A DNA stretch of 64,000 nucleotides from Neobacillus niacini (lineage in GTDB: Bacteria > Bacillota > Bacilli > Bacillales > Cytobacillaceae). Position numbers and translations under genes: made by a program. Location of the stretch: assembly GCF_000759675.1 (NCBI RefSeq), contig NZ_BAWM01000098.1:1-64000 (forward strand), given 5' to 3'. Below are positions 26,621-35,081 of the stretch, one piece after another (position 1 is the first letter of the stretch; each line of letters opens with the position of its first letter). The notes beneath the pieces were generated by a model. It was given only the letters and a program-made list of their open reading frames with translations, made no database searches and had not been told where the DNA came from.

Positions 26621-27073
26621 ATGATCAACCACGTTCACAAGGTAAAGGATACGGATACGGTTCAGTCAGTGATTAAAAAATTTATTGATTACCGGATCAG
26701 CGGACTCACTGTTGTTAATGATAGAAATGAAGTAGTCGCTTTTATTAGTGATGGAGATATCATGCGGTACATCGAGAAGCATTCGGACAAAGTTATAGAT
26801 TCTTTTTACTATCCATTCGTGATAAATGGAGATTATGAAAATTTTGAAGAACGAGAGCAAAGACTATTAAGTTTAAATGTGTTGGAAATTGCTAAAAGAA
26901 AGGTTATTAAAGATTCTTGGGATGAGGATGTTGAAAACATTGCTGCCATTCTAGGAAAAAGCAAATTAAAAAAGTGCCTGTTGAGCGTAAATGGGATCTT
27001 AGTTGGCATTATAAGTCGTGGGGATATCATCCGAAATTCCTTTAAAGAACTTCATACCATAACAGCCAATTAA
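26621..27073 (+). CDS. CBS-domain pair protein with a damaged 5' end
   Basis: 150 residues containing two CBS motifs (VIKKFIDYRISGLTVVND, IAAILGKSKLKKCLLSVNG, each with a GDI end), which usually bind adenine nucleotides. The ribosome site AGGAGG at 26591-26596 is 24 bases from this ATG, which is too far. At the right distance the sequence reads GTA AAA GCT CAT TAA ATA ATG, which looks like ATG AAA GCT CAT GAA ATA ATG with a lost start and a GAA-to-TAA change. The ancestral protein probably began about six codons earlier. Translation may now be poor, so this is a candidate pseudogene. Confidence 0.7.
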   Translation: MINHVHKVKDTDTVQSVIKKFIDYRISGLTVVNDRNEVVAFISDGDIMRYIEKHSDKVIDSFYYPFVINGDYENFEEREQRLLSLNVLEIAKRKVIKDSWDEDVENIAAILGKSKLKKCLLSVNGILVGIISRGDIIRNSFKELHTITAN

Positions 27074-27151
27074 ATGTAACAATAAGTCTATTTTTCTTTG
27101 TTAAACAACTTAGTTGTTATTTGCGGAATAAGAAACGTTTACTAATGGAGG

Positions 27152-27376
27152 TTATTGGCGACCAATAGCTATATAGGTAAAGAAAAAACGGTCACCTATG
27201 AGCCTTATTGGTGACCAGTAGCTATATAGGTAAAGAAAAAACGGTCACCTATGAGCCTTATTGGTGACCAGTAGCTATATAGGTAAAGAAAAAACGGTCA
27301 CCTATGAGCCTTATTGATGACCAAAATCTTATAAAAATTGAAAAACCGGTCACATTTGATTGTTCATTGTGACCGG
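27152..27376. repeat. Tandem array of 53-bp palindromic units
   Basis: Units start at 27152, 27205 and 27258, 53 bp apart, with a degenerate fourth from 27311. Units 2 and 3 are identical; unit 1 differs at two bases. Each holds TTGGTGACC (unit 1 GGCGACC) and, about 25 bases on, GGTCACCTA, so each can fold back on itself. The array lies between the convergent CBS gene and aspA. Apart from its arms it is unrelated to the array at 8813-9010. Confidence 0.9.
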
Positions 27377-27418
27377 AATAGATAAAAACTGAAATACATT
27401 TTTTATCTCAGATAGCTT

Positions 27419-28843
27419 TTAATCTCTATCTAGGAGTTCTTCTCCTGCAATCCCAGGCTCAGTCATTTCATGGACATTCAAGATAATATCTAATTCCTCT
27501 TCTGTTAATACATCATACTGTAAACATAATTCTCGAACAGATTTCCCCGTAATGGTTGCTTCCCTAGCAATTCGTGCAGCCACTTCGTATCCAAGATGCG
27601 GATTTACCGCGGTAATGATTCCCACGCTCTTATCTACATATTCTTTTAGGCGTTCTTCATTTGCTTCAATGCCTGCTAAGCAATGTTCCGTAAAGGCACG
27701 GAATCCGTTGTTCATAATACTGATAGACTGAAGTAGGTTAAATACTAAAACAGGTTCCATTACATTTAGTTCCAGTTGACCAGCTTCTGACGCAAGACAA
27801 ATGGTGTGGTCATTTCCAATAACCTGAAAGGCAATTTGATTGATTAGCTCTGGCATGACTGGATTTACCTTACCTGGCATAATCGACGAACCTGGCTGAC
27901 GAGCAGGAAGGCGAATTTCTCCCAGACCTGCGCGAGGACCCGAAGCCATTAAGCGAAGGTCATTTGCTATTTTCGACATATTCATCATGCATACTTTCAG
28001 AGCTGCCGAAACTTCTGTATACGCATCCGTATTTTGAGTGGCATCCACTAAATGCTCAGCATTTACAAGAGGAAAACCAGTGATTTCAGCAAGCTGTTTA
28101 ACTACATCCTTAATGTATTTAGGATCTGCGTTTAAACCAGTTCCTACAGCAGTAGCTCCCATATTCACTTCCAATAAGTGCTCTCGAGTATGTTTAATAC
28201 GATTGATATCCCGAGTAAGGACCCGAGAATATGCTTCAAATTCTTGTCCAAGACGAATAGGAACGGCATCTTGAAGATGAGTACGTCCCATCTTAATTAC
28301 CTTCTCAAACTGGACAGCTTTTTGTTTAAATACTTTCTGCATATCTTCCATAGTGATTAGTAATTTTTCTAGTAGTGCTAGCGTTGAAATATGTATAGCT
28401 GTCGGGAATACATCATTCGTAGATTGTGACATATTTACATGTGTGTTAGGACTTAAATGAAAATAGTCACCTTTAGCATGACCAAGTAATTCGAGTCCAC
28501 GATTGGCAATGACCTCATTGACATTCATGTTCATAGATGTACCCGCACCACCCTGAATCGGATCCACAATAAACTGGTCGTCCCACTTTCCAGCAATAAT
28601 CTCATCTGCTGCTTGTATAATGACACCAGCAAGATCTTTATACAATCGTGTTGTATTCATATTAGCAATTGCTGCTGCTTTTTTTACCATTGCAAGCGCT
28701 TTAATTAAGGACTCATGAATGCGGTATCCTGTAATAGGGAAATTCTCCACGGCCCTTATTGTTTGTATCCCGTAATACGCATCAATCGGTATCTCTTTTT
28801 GTCCTAGGAAATCCTTCTCGATTCTTTTCTTGTCTGTTCCCAT
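27419..28843 (-). CDS. aspA: Aspartate ammonia-lyase
   Basis: A 474-residue fumarase/aspartase superfamily enzyme that converts aspartate to fumarate and ammonia. Conserved blocks: TSMNMNVNEVIANR, MSQSTNDVFPTA, MGRTHLQDAVP and the signature GSSIMPGKVNPV with the catalytic serine loop. AAGGGG precedes ATG 28843. It lies just downstream of the catabolic region and could handle fumarate produced there, but a separate promoter and terminators argue for its own regulation. Confidence 0.93.
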   Translation of the reverse strand: MGTDKKRIEKDFLGQKEIPIDAYYGIQTIRAVENFPITGYRIHESLIKALAMVKKAAAIANMNTTRLYKDLAGVIIQAADEIIAGKWDDQFIVDPIQGGAGTSMNMNVNEVIANRGLELLGHAKGDYFHLSPNTHVNMSQSTNDVFPTAIHISTLALLEKLLITMEDMQKVFKQKAVQFEKVIKMGRTHLQDAVPIRLGQEFEAYSRVLTRDINRIKHTREHLLEVNMGATAVGTGLNADPKYIKDVVKQLAEITGFPLVNAEHLVDATQNTDAYTEVSAALKVCMMNMSKIANDLRLMASGPRAGLGEIRLPARQPGSSIMPGKVNPVMPELINQIAFQVIGNDHTICLASEAGQLELNVMEPVLVFNLLQSISIMNNGFRAFTEHCLAGIEANEERLKEYVDKSVGIITAVNPHLGYEVAARIAREATITGKSVRELCLQYDVLTEEELDIILNVHEMTEPGIAGEELLDRD

Positions 28844-29052
28844 ATGAATCCCCTTTTCTGAAAACTATCAATTCTCCATCTACTGTTCCCATATAAATCG
28901 CTATTAATAGATGTCCTACTAAATAATACCACGTCTACATTGTTTTTTCTTTAAAAAATGAACCTTTCTAATTTATAGAAAAGTTTATTCCCTATCCATA
29001 ATAAAATTTAAGCTTATTTTCCACCCCACTTATAGCAGCCTTTCCCATAAAT

Positions 29053-30282
29053 TCACCCCTTTCCGGCCTGCTTTTCCTTTTTCTTTTCAACACAATTTGC
29101 AATAAGAGTACCACCTGCTAATGCCCATACAGGTGCACTAATAAAAAATACACTTATGTTTGACATAGCAATAACAAAGGTAAACGTAACACTCACCAGC
29201 ATTTTAGGCTGTGAAAAACTCAAATTAAGGCTGGACCCCAAAACTCCAAAGAGTGCAAAACCTGCTAGCATTGATACAAAATCACCTGGTAATGATTTAA
29301 TAAAAGGCACCGTCCACCAGGCAAAAATACCAAACAATATTATTAATACTCCTGAAACAATGGCTGCTATATATCTTTTTTCTTTCATTCCTGTTTCCTC
29401 TCCCGAGCAAATAGCTGTCATCATTCCCGCAACATTTGCAGACTGACCGCCAAACATATTTGCACAAAGAGAAAAGATCCCGCTTAAAGTAACAATTCTA
29501 TTAATCGGAGGCTTATAGTTGTTTTGTTCTAACGCGCCGATTCCCGGTGCAGCGTCATTGCTCAAGATCAATAAGGCAAGGGGTACTGAAATGGTAAAAA
29601 TGGTTAATAGATTAAATTCCGGCAGTTGTATTTGCGGCATTACAAAACCAATGGTACTTCCAGCTGCAGATTCAAAATTATATGTTACTAACAGAACGAT
29701 AAATCCAGAGAAAACGGCTGCTATCACGGGCGGAACTCGTAATTTCCACTTTGAAAATAAAAAATAAGTAAGCAAAGCGGTTCCCCCAATAAGGGGCAGG
29801 TGTTGGATAGAAATGATTAATCTTACAACATAGCTTGTAATGATTCCTGCCATCATCGCAGCAATAATTTCCTTAGGGACGTACTTCATGAATTTTGAAA
29901 ATAACCCAAAAATGCCCACAAGAAAAATTAATAGACTTGATATGATGTAACTGCCAATCAATTGATTGTAAGGGACATGTAATGGAATGGTAGCTAAGAA
30001 AGCAACTCCTGTTATGGAATGGGCGCCAACGATGGGTATACGAAAATAAAATGGGAGCACAACACTAAACAGCCCTCCAAAAAAATAGACAGAAAACATC
30101 CAAAGTACCGTTTGGGCATCTGTAAAATTACCATTTGCTGCGGCTTCTAATATGATGACAGGCGGTCCAGTGGCTGCCAGTAAACCAGATACGATGCCTG
30201 ACGAAAGGTTTTGGGGATGAAGAACTGCATTGGATCGAGGTGATGAAGATATATGTAGTTGTTGTAGATCACCCTTCCTCAT
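29053..30282 (-). CDS. BenE family aromatic-acid/H+ symporter
   Basis: A 409-residue membrane protein with about 12 helices. It matches the benzoate transporter BenE by length and by segments such as SGIVSGLLAATGPPVIILEAA, GAHSITGVAFLA and PGIGALEQNNYKPPINRIV. BenE transporters import benzoate or related aromatic acids. GGGAGGT site before ATG. It lies next to a catabolic cluster with a Rieske oxygenase, so it might import that substrate. The terminator at 30310-30351 separates it from the Liv operon. Confidence 0.82.
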   Translation of the reverse strand: MRKGDLQQLHISSSPRSNAVLHPQNLSSGIVSGLLAATGPPVIILEAAANGNFTDAQTVLWMFSVYFFGGLFSVVLPFYFRIPIVGAHSITGVAFLATIPLHVPYNQLIGSYIISSLLIFLVGIFGLFSKFMKYVPKEIIAAMMAGIITSYVVRLIISIQHLPLIGGTALLTYFLFSKWKLRVPPVIAAVFSGFIVLLVTYNFESAAGSTIGFVMPQIQLPEFNLLTIFTISVPLALLILSNDAAPGIGALEQNNYKPPINRIVTLSGIFSLCANMFGGQSANVAGMMTAICSGEETGMKEKRYIAAIVSGVLIILFGIFAWWTVPFIKSLPGDFVSMLAGFALFGVLGSSLNLSFSQPKMLVSVTFTFVIAMSNISVFFISAPVWALAGGTLIANCVEKKKEKQAGKG

Positions 30283-30309
30283 TCTTTGTACCTCCCAACA
30301 TTTTAAATG

Positions 30310-30351
30310 AACAAAGAGGCAAAATTGTTGATCTTTGCCTCTTTGTTTTTT
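30310..30351 (-). terminator. Terminator of the Liv-type operon
   Basis: A 14-bp stem (AACAAAGAGGCAAA / a near-perfect complement). T-rich on both sides, so it may work both ways. Confidence 0.85.
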
Positions 30352-30374
30352 ATTTTTCTATTATTCTGAAACTT

Positions 30375-31622
30375 TTAATCAAGAAAATCCGCAGAGAAAA
30401 ATTCATTTTGTTTCCATTCACCGTCTTTTACTTCCATTAAGGCATAGGAAGCTAATACGTTTCCATGTTCGTCAAAGTCGATTGGACCAGATGTACCTTG
30501 ATAGTCAATATCGTTTCCTGCACGCAATTCCTTAAGACCTTCTTCAAAGGTATTTACTACCTTTCCTGGAGGGTTCGTGACTTCACGGATCTTTTCATTG
30601 ATTGCACTTCCGCTTGCTTCACCCGCTGCTTCCATTGCTAAAGCAGATGCAATTAATAGGTCATACGTATTGGCATTGTAATATCCGCCAGATGGTTTAG
30701 CTTTAAACTTAGCTTCGTAGTCCTTGTTGAAACGTTTGAAACCTTCGTTATTTTCATCCTCCATAGGAATAATGGTCTTTATTCCTTCCGCAATGTCCTT
30801 CCCAATAACATCAATAAATTCTTGTACAGCAACGTCTGGTGTTACATACCAATCCCAATCATAACCTCTTTGCTTTGCTGACTTGAAAATAGTTGGTGCA
30901 GTGTCAATGGCACCAGAATAATACACTAATTTTGGATTCGCGTCTGCGATTTTTTTCAATTCCCCATTGTACGTATTCTGACCGGTATTAAAGGTTACTT
31001 CTGCTAGAATCTTACCGCCCAAACCTTCATACGTTTCTCTAAATCTCTCAACATCACTTTGGGCTCCTTCATAGTTTCCTACCATTACGGCAATTTCTTT
31101 AACTCCGCTCTCAATTAATACCTTTGCACGAACCTCTCCAATCGTTGAATCTGAAGCGGCTGTTCGGAATGCATAATTACCGCCAACCTCATCAAGTTCT
31201 GTTGAACCTGCAAAAGCTGACATGATTGGCACCTTTGATTTTGGCGCTTCTTTTAACAAAGCTAGCATTGATTCCGTTTCAGGTCCAATCGCAACAACTG
31301 CCTTATCCGCATTTACTAGCTTTTGATAACCTTTAATTGAGCCTTCAACAGTAGAAGCTGTATCTACGTCGATAATATTAATTTTCTTGCCATCAAGGAT
31401 TCCACCTGCTGCGTTAATTTCATCTTTTGCCATTATAATAGAATTTATATTTTCTTTTGTAAATGCCCCGAGCCAGCCAGTAAGACCTGATAAAAATCCA
31501 ACATTAATATCCCCGCCACTATTTGAACCACTATCACCTGAACTTCCAGTAGAGCTTGCACAACCAGTCATTACCGTTAATGCCGTACAAATTGAAATTG
31601 CAGCCATCGATACTTTTTTCAT
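30375..31622 (-). CDS. ABC transporter substrate-binding lipoprotein (Liv type)
   Basis: A 415-residue type I periplasmic-binding-like protein. A lipoprotein signal with lipobox VMTGC places the mature protein on the outer face of the membrane. The mature chain follows the LivK/AmiC pattern (NVGFLSGLTGWLGAF, GKKINIIDVDTA, AVVAIGPETESML, SGGYYNANTYD). Relatives bind branched amino acids, amides, urea or aromatic acids. It is last of five genes, an unusual place since the binding protein is often first. The substrate probably belongs to the catabolic cluster upstream. Confidence 0.85.
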   Translation of the reverse strand: MKKVSMAAISICTALTVMTGCASSTGSSGDSGSNSGGDINVGFLSGLTGWLGAFTKENINSIIMAKDEINAAGGILDGKKINIIDVDTASTVEGSIKGYQKLVNADKAVVAIGPETESMLALLKEAPKSKVPIMSAFAGSTELDEVGGNYAFRTAASDSTIGEVRAKVLIESGVKEIAVMVGNYEGAQSDVERFRETYEGLGGKILAEVTFNTGQNTYNGELKKIADANPKLVYYSGAIDTAPTIFKSAKQRGYDWDWYVTPDVAVQEFIDVIGKDIAEGIKTIIPMEDENNEGFKRFNKDYEAKFKAKPSGGYYNANTYDLLIASALAMEAAGEASGSAINEKIREVTNPPGKVVNTFEEGLKELRAGNDIDYQGTSGPIDFDEHGNVLASYALMEVKDGEWKQNEFFSADFLD

Positions 31623-31635
31623 TTCCTTCTCCCCC

Positions 31636-32340
31636 TTAGTGGCCCAAGAATAGTTCTTCGAAATTTTCTTCTTCCAAAAATTGTTTTCCAGTCCGTTCCA
31701 TTTTAATGATTCCTGAGTCCATTAAATAAACACGATCTGCATGCTTCAAGACTTCTTTTGGATTTTCCTCAACGACCCACACCACTGTTGTCCCTTGATC
31801 GCGAATTTCAACAATCATGTCGATCAAACCTTGAATAATTTGAGGGGCTAATCCTGTGATCGGTTCATCTAGGAGAAGAAATTTAGGGTTTACAATCAAT
31901 GCACTTGCTAAAGCTAACATCTGTCTTTCTCCGCCGCTTAACGTTCCAGCTTTTTGGTTAATTCGTTCTTTTAGACGTGGAAACATCTCAAACATCTCAT
32001 TTATTTTTTCCTTTGGTTTTTTAAGTGTGTACGCACCCATTTCAAGATTCTCGAAAACGGTTAATTCCGCAAAAACATTTTTTCGCTGTGGAACATAACC
32101 TAAGCCCATCTTTGAAATCTCACTTGGGGCTACATTGTCAATCCGCTTACCTTGAAAGGTAAGCGAGCCGCTCATTACAGGAAGCAAACCACTAATGGTA
32201 TGCATTAATGTTGTCTTCCCGGCTCCATTTGAGCCAATAATTCCAACCATCTCCCCTTGATTTACATGGAGACTGAGTCCATGTAAAATGGGAATTTTTC
32301 CATATCCAGAAACAACATCCTTAACCTCTAGAAAGCTCAT
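31636..32340 (-). CDS. ABC transporter ATPase (LivF type)
   Basis: A 234-residue ATPase from ATG 32340 (MSFLEVKDV), which starts one base after the upstream gene's stop. Walker A GSNGAGKTT, signature LSGGERQM, Walker B FLLLDEPITGLAP and the H-loop equivalent VVEEN are present. It pairs with the LivG-type subunit. The N-terminal extension read from 32379 overlaps the previous gene and is unlikely. Confidence 0.88.
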   Translation of the reverse strand: MSFLEVKDVVSGYGKIPILHGLSLHVNQGEMVGIIGSNGAGKTTLMHTISGLLPVMSGSLTFQGKRIDNVAPSEISKMGLGYVPQRKNVFAELTVFENLEMGAYTLKKPKEKINEMFEMFPRLKERINQKAGTLSGGERQMLALASALIVNPKFLLLDEPITGLAPQIIQGLIDMIVEIRDQGTTVVWVVEENPKEVLKHADRVYLMDSGIIKMERTGKQFLEEENFEELFLGH

Positions 32341-32341
32341 T

Positions 32342-33091
32342 TTAACTCGCCCCCAAGTAAACAGATTTAACCTTTTCATTATTCGAAATTTCTTCTGGAG
32401 TACCTGAAGCGATTAGCTCCCCATTTGCAAGACAATAAATCCGGTCACATATCCGATAGATAAAACCTAGATTATGGTCAATTACAAGAAATGTCATACC
32501 TTCACTTCTAAGTCGTAAGATGTGTTGAACCATTTTTTCGAGCATGATTGGATTTACGCCTGAAGCTGGTTCATCCAGCAACATTATTTTTGGATTTGCC
32601 ATTAATTGCCTGCATAATTCCAGCAATTTCAATTCTGCTGCACTCAAATTTTCAGCAAGTTCATTTCGTTTCTCATATAAGTTAAATTGCCTGAGAAGTC
32701 CACAAACCTTATCATAGTGATCCTGCTCTATTCGAGTAATTTTCTTCTTTTTAAAGAAGATAGAGAATATTCCTTCGCCTTCATTGGGAGGTACTACCAT
32801 TAAGTTTTCTAGCAAGCTTAGTTTTGGAAAACCCACTGGAGTCTGAAAGGTCCGCAGCAGTCCTTTTCCCACTACAGCTTCGGGAGTGGCAATATCAATT
32901 TTTTCTTCCAAGAAGGAAATCTCACCAGAATTTGAAGTTAAAAACAAACTGATCATATTAAAAAGGGTTGTTTTACCTGCTCCATTAGGACCGATTAATC
33001 CAACAATTTCCCCTTTATTAACCTCCAGTGTCACGTTTTTAACAGCTTGAACTCCTCCAAAATTTTTACTCAGCCCCTTGACTTGCAGCAT
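32342..33091 (-). CDS. ABC transporter ATPase (LivG type)
   Basis: A 249-residue ATPase: Walker A GPNGAGKTT, signature LSAAELKLLELCR in place of LSGGQ (typical for some LivG proteins), Walker B IMLLDEPASGVNP and switch histidine in VIDHN. It overlaps the preceding permease gene by 26 bp. Confidence 0.88.
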   Translation of the reverse strand: MLQVKGLSKNFGGVQAVKNVTLEVNKGEIVGLIGPNGAGKTTLFNMISLFLTSNSGEISFLEEKIDIATPEAVVGKGLLRTFQTPVGFPKLSLLENLMVVPPNEGEGIFSIFFKKKKITRIEQDHYDKVCGLLRQFNLYEKRNELAENLSAAELKLLELCRQLMANPKIMLLDEPASGVNPIMLEKMVQHILRLRSEGMTFLVIDHNLGFIYRICDRIYCLANGELIASGTPEEISNNEKVKSVYLGAS

Positions 33092-34055
33092 TTTTCCCTA
33101 CTCCCTTCGGTTCAAGGATTATCGAATTATCATGGAATTTAAATAGCTTTTCAACAGATTTAAACTTTTCAGCGATCAATCCCTGTGGAAGGAAGCGAAG
33201 AACAAGAATCAGCATCATACCAGAGATAAATTGACGTAATCCAGCTAAAACAACACTATATTCAGCTGGAACCGGAATAAAGCGTGTCGCTTCTTGTACA
33301 AGAATAAGTACGAAGGCTCCAATAACAGCTCCCCGATTATTTCCAATCCCACCTAATACAAGTGCTGTCCAAACCGTGAACGTTATAGCTGAGGTAAACA
33401 TATTCGGCGCAATGATAGACATGTACCAAACATAAAAGCAGCCAACTAAGCCAACCATGCAACTACTTAATACAAACACTTTTAACTTTGTAGTATATAT
33501 TTTCTTTCCAATCGATTGAGTAACGATTTCATTTTCACGAATAGCCCTCATATAACGACCCATTGGGGAATCAGCCAATCTTTGAGCAAAGATATAAAAT
33601 ATGGCCAAAGTTAGTAGTACTAATCCAGAGAAAAAAAGCATGTAATTAGCACCTGGTATAAATTCCTGAAATGGTTTATCAAGACCAAAAAATCCGATAT
33701 TACCATTTGTTAACCATTCTTCATTTCCAGCAACAATTCTAATAATTTCAGCAAAAGCAAACGTTGTAATTAATAAATATTCACTCTGTAAACGAAGTGA
33801 GATATAGCCAATAAATAAACTAAGCAATCCTGTGATAATGACCGAACCAATGACACCGGCTATCATCGGAAGACCAAGTCCCTCAGGAGCTTCGATGGTA
33901 AGCAATGTGTAGGAATAGGCGCCAACTGCAAAATAACCTACAATCCCTAAATCCCAAAGCCCCAGTATTCCACCATTCACATTTAATGCCACAGCTAGCA
34001 TTGCATAAATCCCGCCTAAGGCAATGATACCCGATATGAAAACGAGTATTTCCAT
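33066..34055 (-). CDS. ABC transporter permease (LivM type)
   Basis: A 329-residue permease with about nine to ten membrane helices and the LivM-type loop DSPMGRYMRAIRENEIVTQSIG, which contacts the ATPase. Starts directly after the LivH-type gene. Together they form the channel. Confidence 0.87.
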   Translation of the reverse strand: MEILVFISGIIALGGIYAMLAVALNVNGGILGLWDLGIVGYFAVGAYSYTLLTIEAPEGLGLPMIAGVIGSVIITGLLSLFIGYISLRLQSEYLLITTFAFAEIIRIVAGNEEWLTNGNIGFFGLDKPFQEFIPGANYMLFFSGLVLLTLAIFYIFAQRLADSPMGRYMRAIRENEIVTQSIGKKIYTTKLKVFVLSSCMVGLVGCFYVWYMSIIAPNMFTSAITFTVWTALVLGGIGNNRGAVIGAFVLILVQEATRFIPVPAEYSVVLAGLRQFISGMMLILVLRFLPQGLIAEKFKSVEKLFKFHDNSIILEPKGVGKNAASQGAE

Positions 34056-34910
34056 TTAATGTGCACCTCCTTTTGACAATCCTTGAGGTCGAATTAATAG
34101 CACAAGTATGACAATAATAAAGGCAATGGCTGTTCTGTAAGAAGTAGGGACAATGATTGTGCTGACATCCATACTCAGTCCGATAATTAAGGCAGCAAGC
34201 ATTGTACCGTATAAATTCCCCATTCCACCTACAATAACGACTGACATGATGATCAAAATTTGGTGCCAGCCTAATTCCATGTTCAGAGTACCGGACATGG
34301 CCAGCAGAATGCCAGCTAATCCTGCTAATCCTGATGAAATCAACCAAACGTAATTCGATAGTTTCTTAGAATTGATTCCCCTTATTTGCGCTAAATCGCG
34401 ATTTTCTGCCATTGCTCGGAAACCTTTGCCGTTTTTTGTTTTTGTTAAAATGAAATGAAGGACAAAGACACATGCTAACGAGATAAGGATAATAAACAAT
34501 TCCTGATACGAGAGAATCTGACTGCCAAACACTTCTATCATATTGCTCGTCTCAAGCCCAAATGTTCTAATTTGCGGACCAACAATCGCCTGAACGATAC
34601 CGTAAATTACCCAAGAAAGACCTATGGAAGTGAATAGTAAAACTAGGATCCCGCTTTTACGTACTGGAAAATAGAAAACCTTAGCTAACAATAGCCCTAA
34701 AACAGCTGTAGCGATTACGGAAAAGATCATGGCCAAAGCAAACGGAAAGTTGAGCACACTTTTGAAAAGATAGGCCATATAGGCACCTATTAAAAGCATT
34801 TGGCCATGTGCTATATTTAAGAAATTCTCTGTTTTCCAAACCATTGAAAAACCAATGGAAGCAATGATTAAGATACAACCAGTAATGATTCCATATATAA
34901 CGTATTCCAT
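34056..34910 (-). CDS. ABC transporter permease (LivH type)
   Basis: A 284-residue permease from ATG 34910 (MEYVIYGIITG), with GAGGGAGG ahead. About eight helices and the coupling loop KGFRAMAENRDLAQIRGIN, typical of LivH. It is the first gene of the importer operon. A 41-bp dyad just upstream may control it. Confidence 0.87.
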   Translation of the reverse strand: MEYVIYGIITGCILIIASIGFSMVWKTENFLNIAHGQMLLIGAYMAYLFKSVLNFPFALAMIFSVIATAVLGLLLAKVFYFPVRKSGILVLLFTSIGLSWVIYGIVQAIVGPQIRTFGLETSNMIEVFGSQILSYQELFIILISLACVFVLHFILTKTKNGKGFRAMAENRDLAQIRGINSKKLSNYVWLISSGLAGLAGILLAMSGTLNMELGWHQILIIMSVVIVGGMGNLYGTMLAALIIGLSMDVSTIIVPTSYRTAIAFIIVILVLLIRPQGLSKGGAH

Positions 34911-34963
34911 CTTCAGCCTCCCTCTAAATTCTTTATACATGGATTATTTTCTTTCCATTTAGA

Positions 34964-35006
34964 TGTCAAGGGTTAGATCTGTTAACAAGGCTAATCTCAC
35001 CCTTGA
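34964..35006 (-). promoter_or_regulatory. Dyad and -35-like element before the Liv-type operon
   Basis: TCAAGGGT (34966-34973) and ACCCTTGA (34999-35006) frame an interrupted palindrome extended by AGAT/ATCT. On the minus strand TTGACA (34964-34969) overlaps one arm and could be the -35; the -10 (TAATCC, 17 bp on) is poor. There is no T tail, so an operator is more likely than a terminator. Confidence 0.45.
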
Positions 35007-35081
35007 TATGATTTTTTATTATCACTGTGCTTATATTGTTTATTTATTAAAAAAAATTTCTAATAAACTTTTTAGATGATG

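Noticed and set aside
27152..27376. CRISPR array
   Set aside because: The units are identical tandem copies with no unique spacers.
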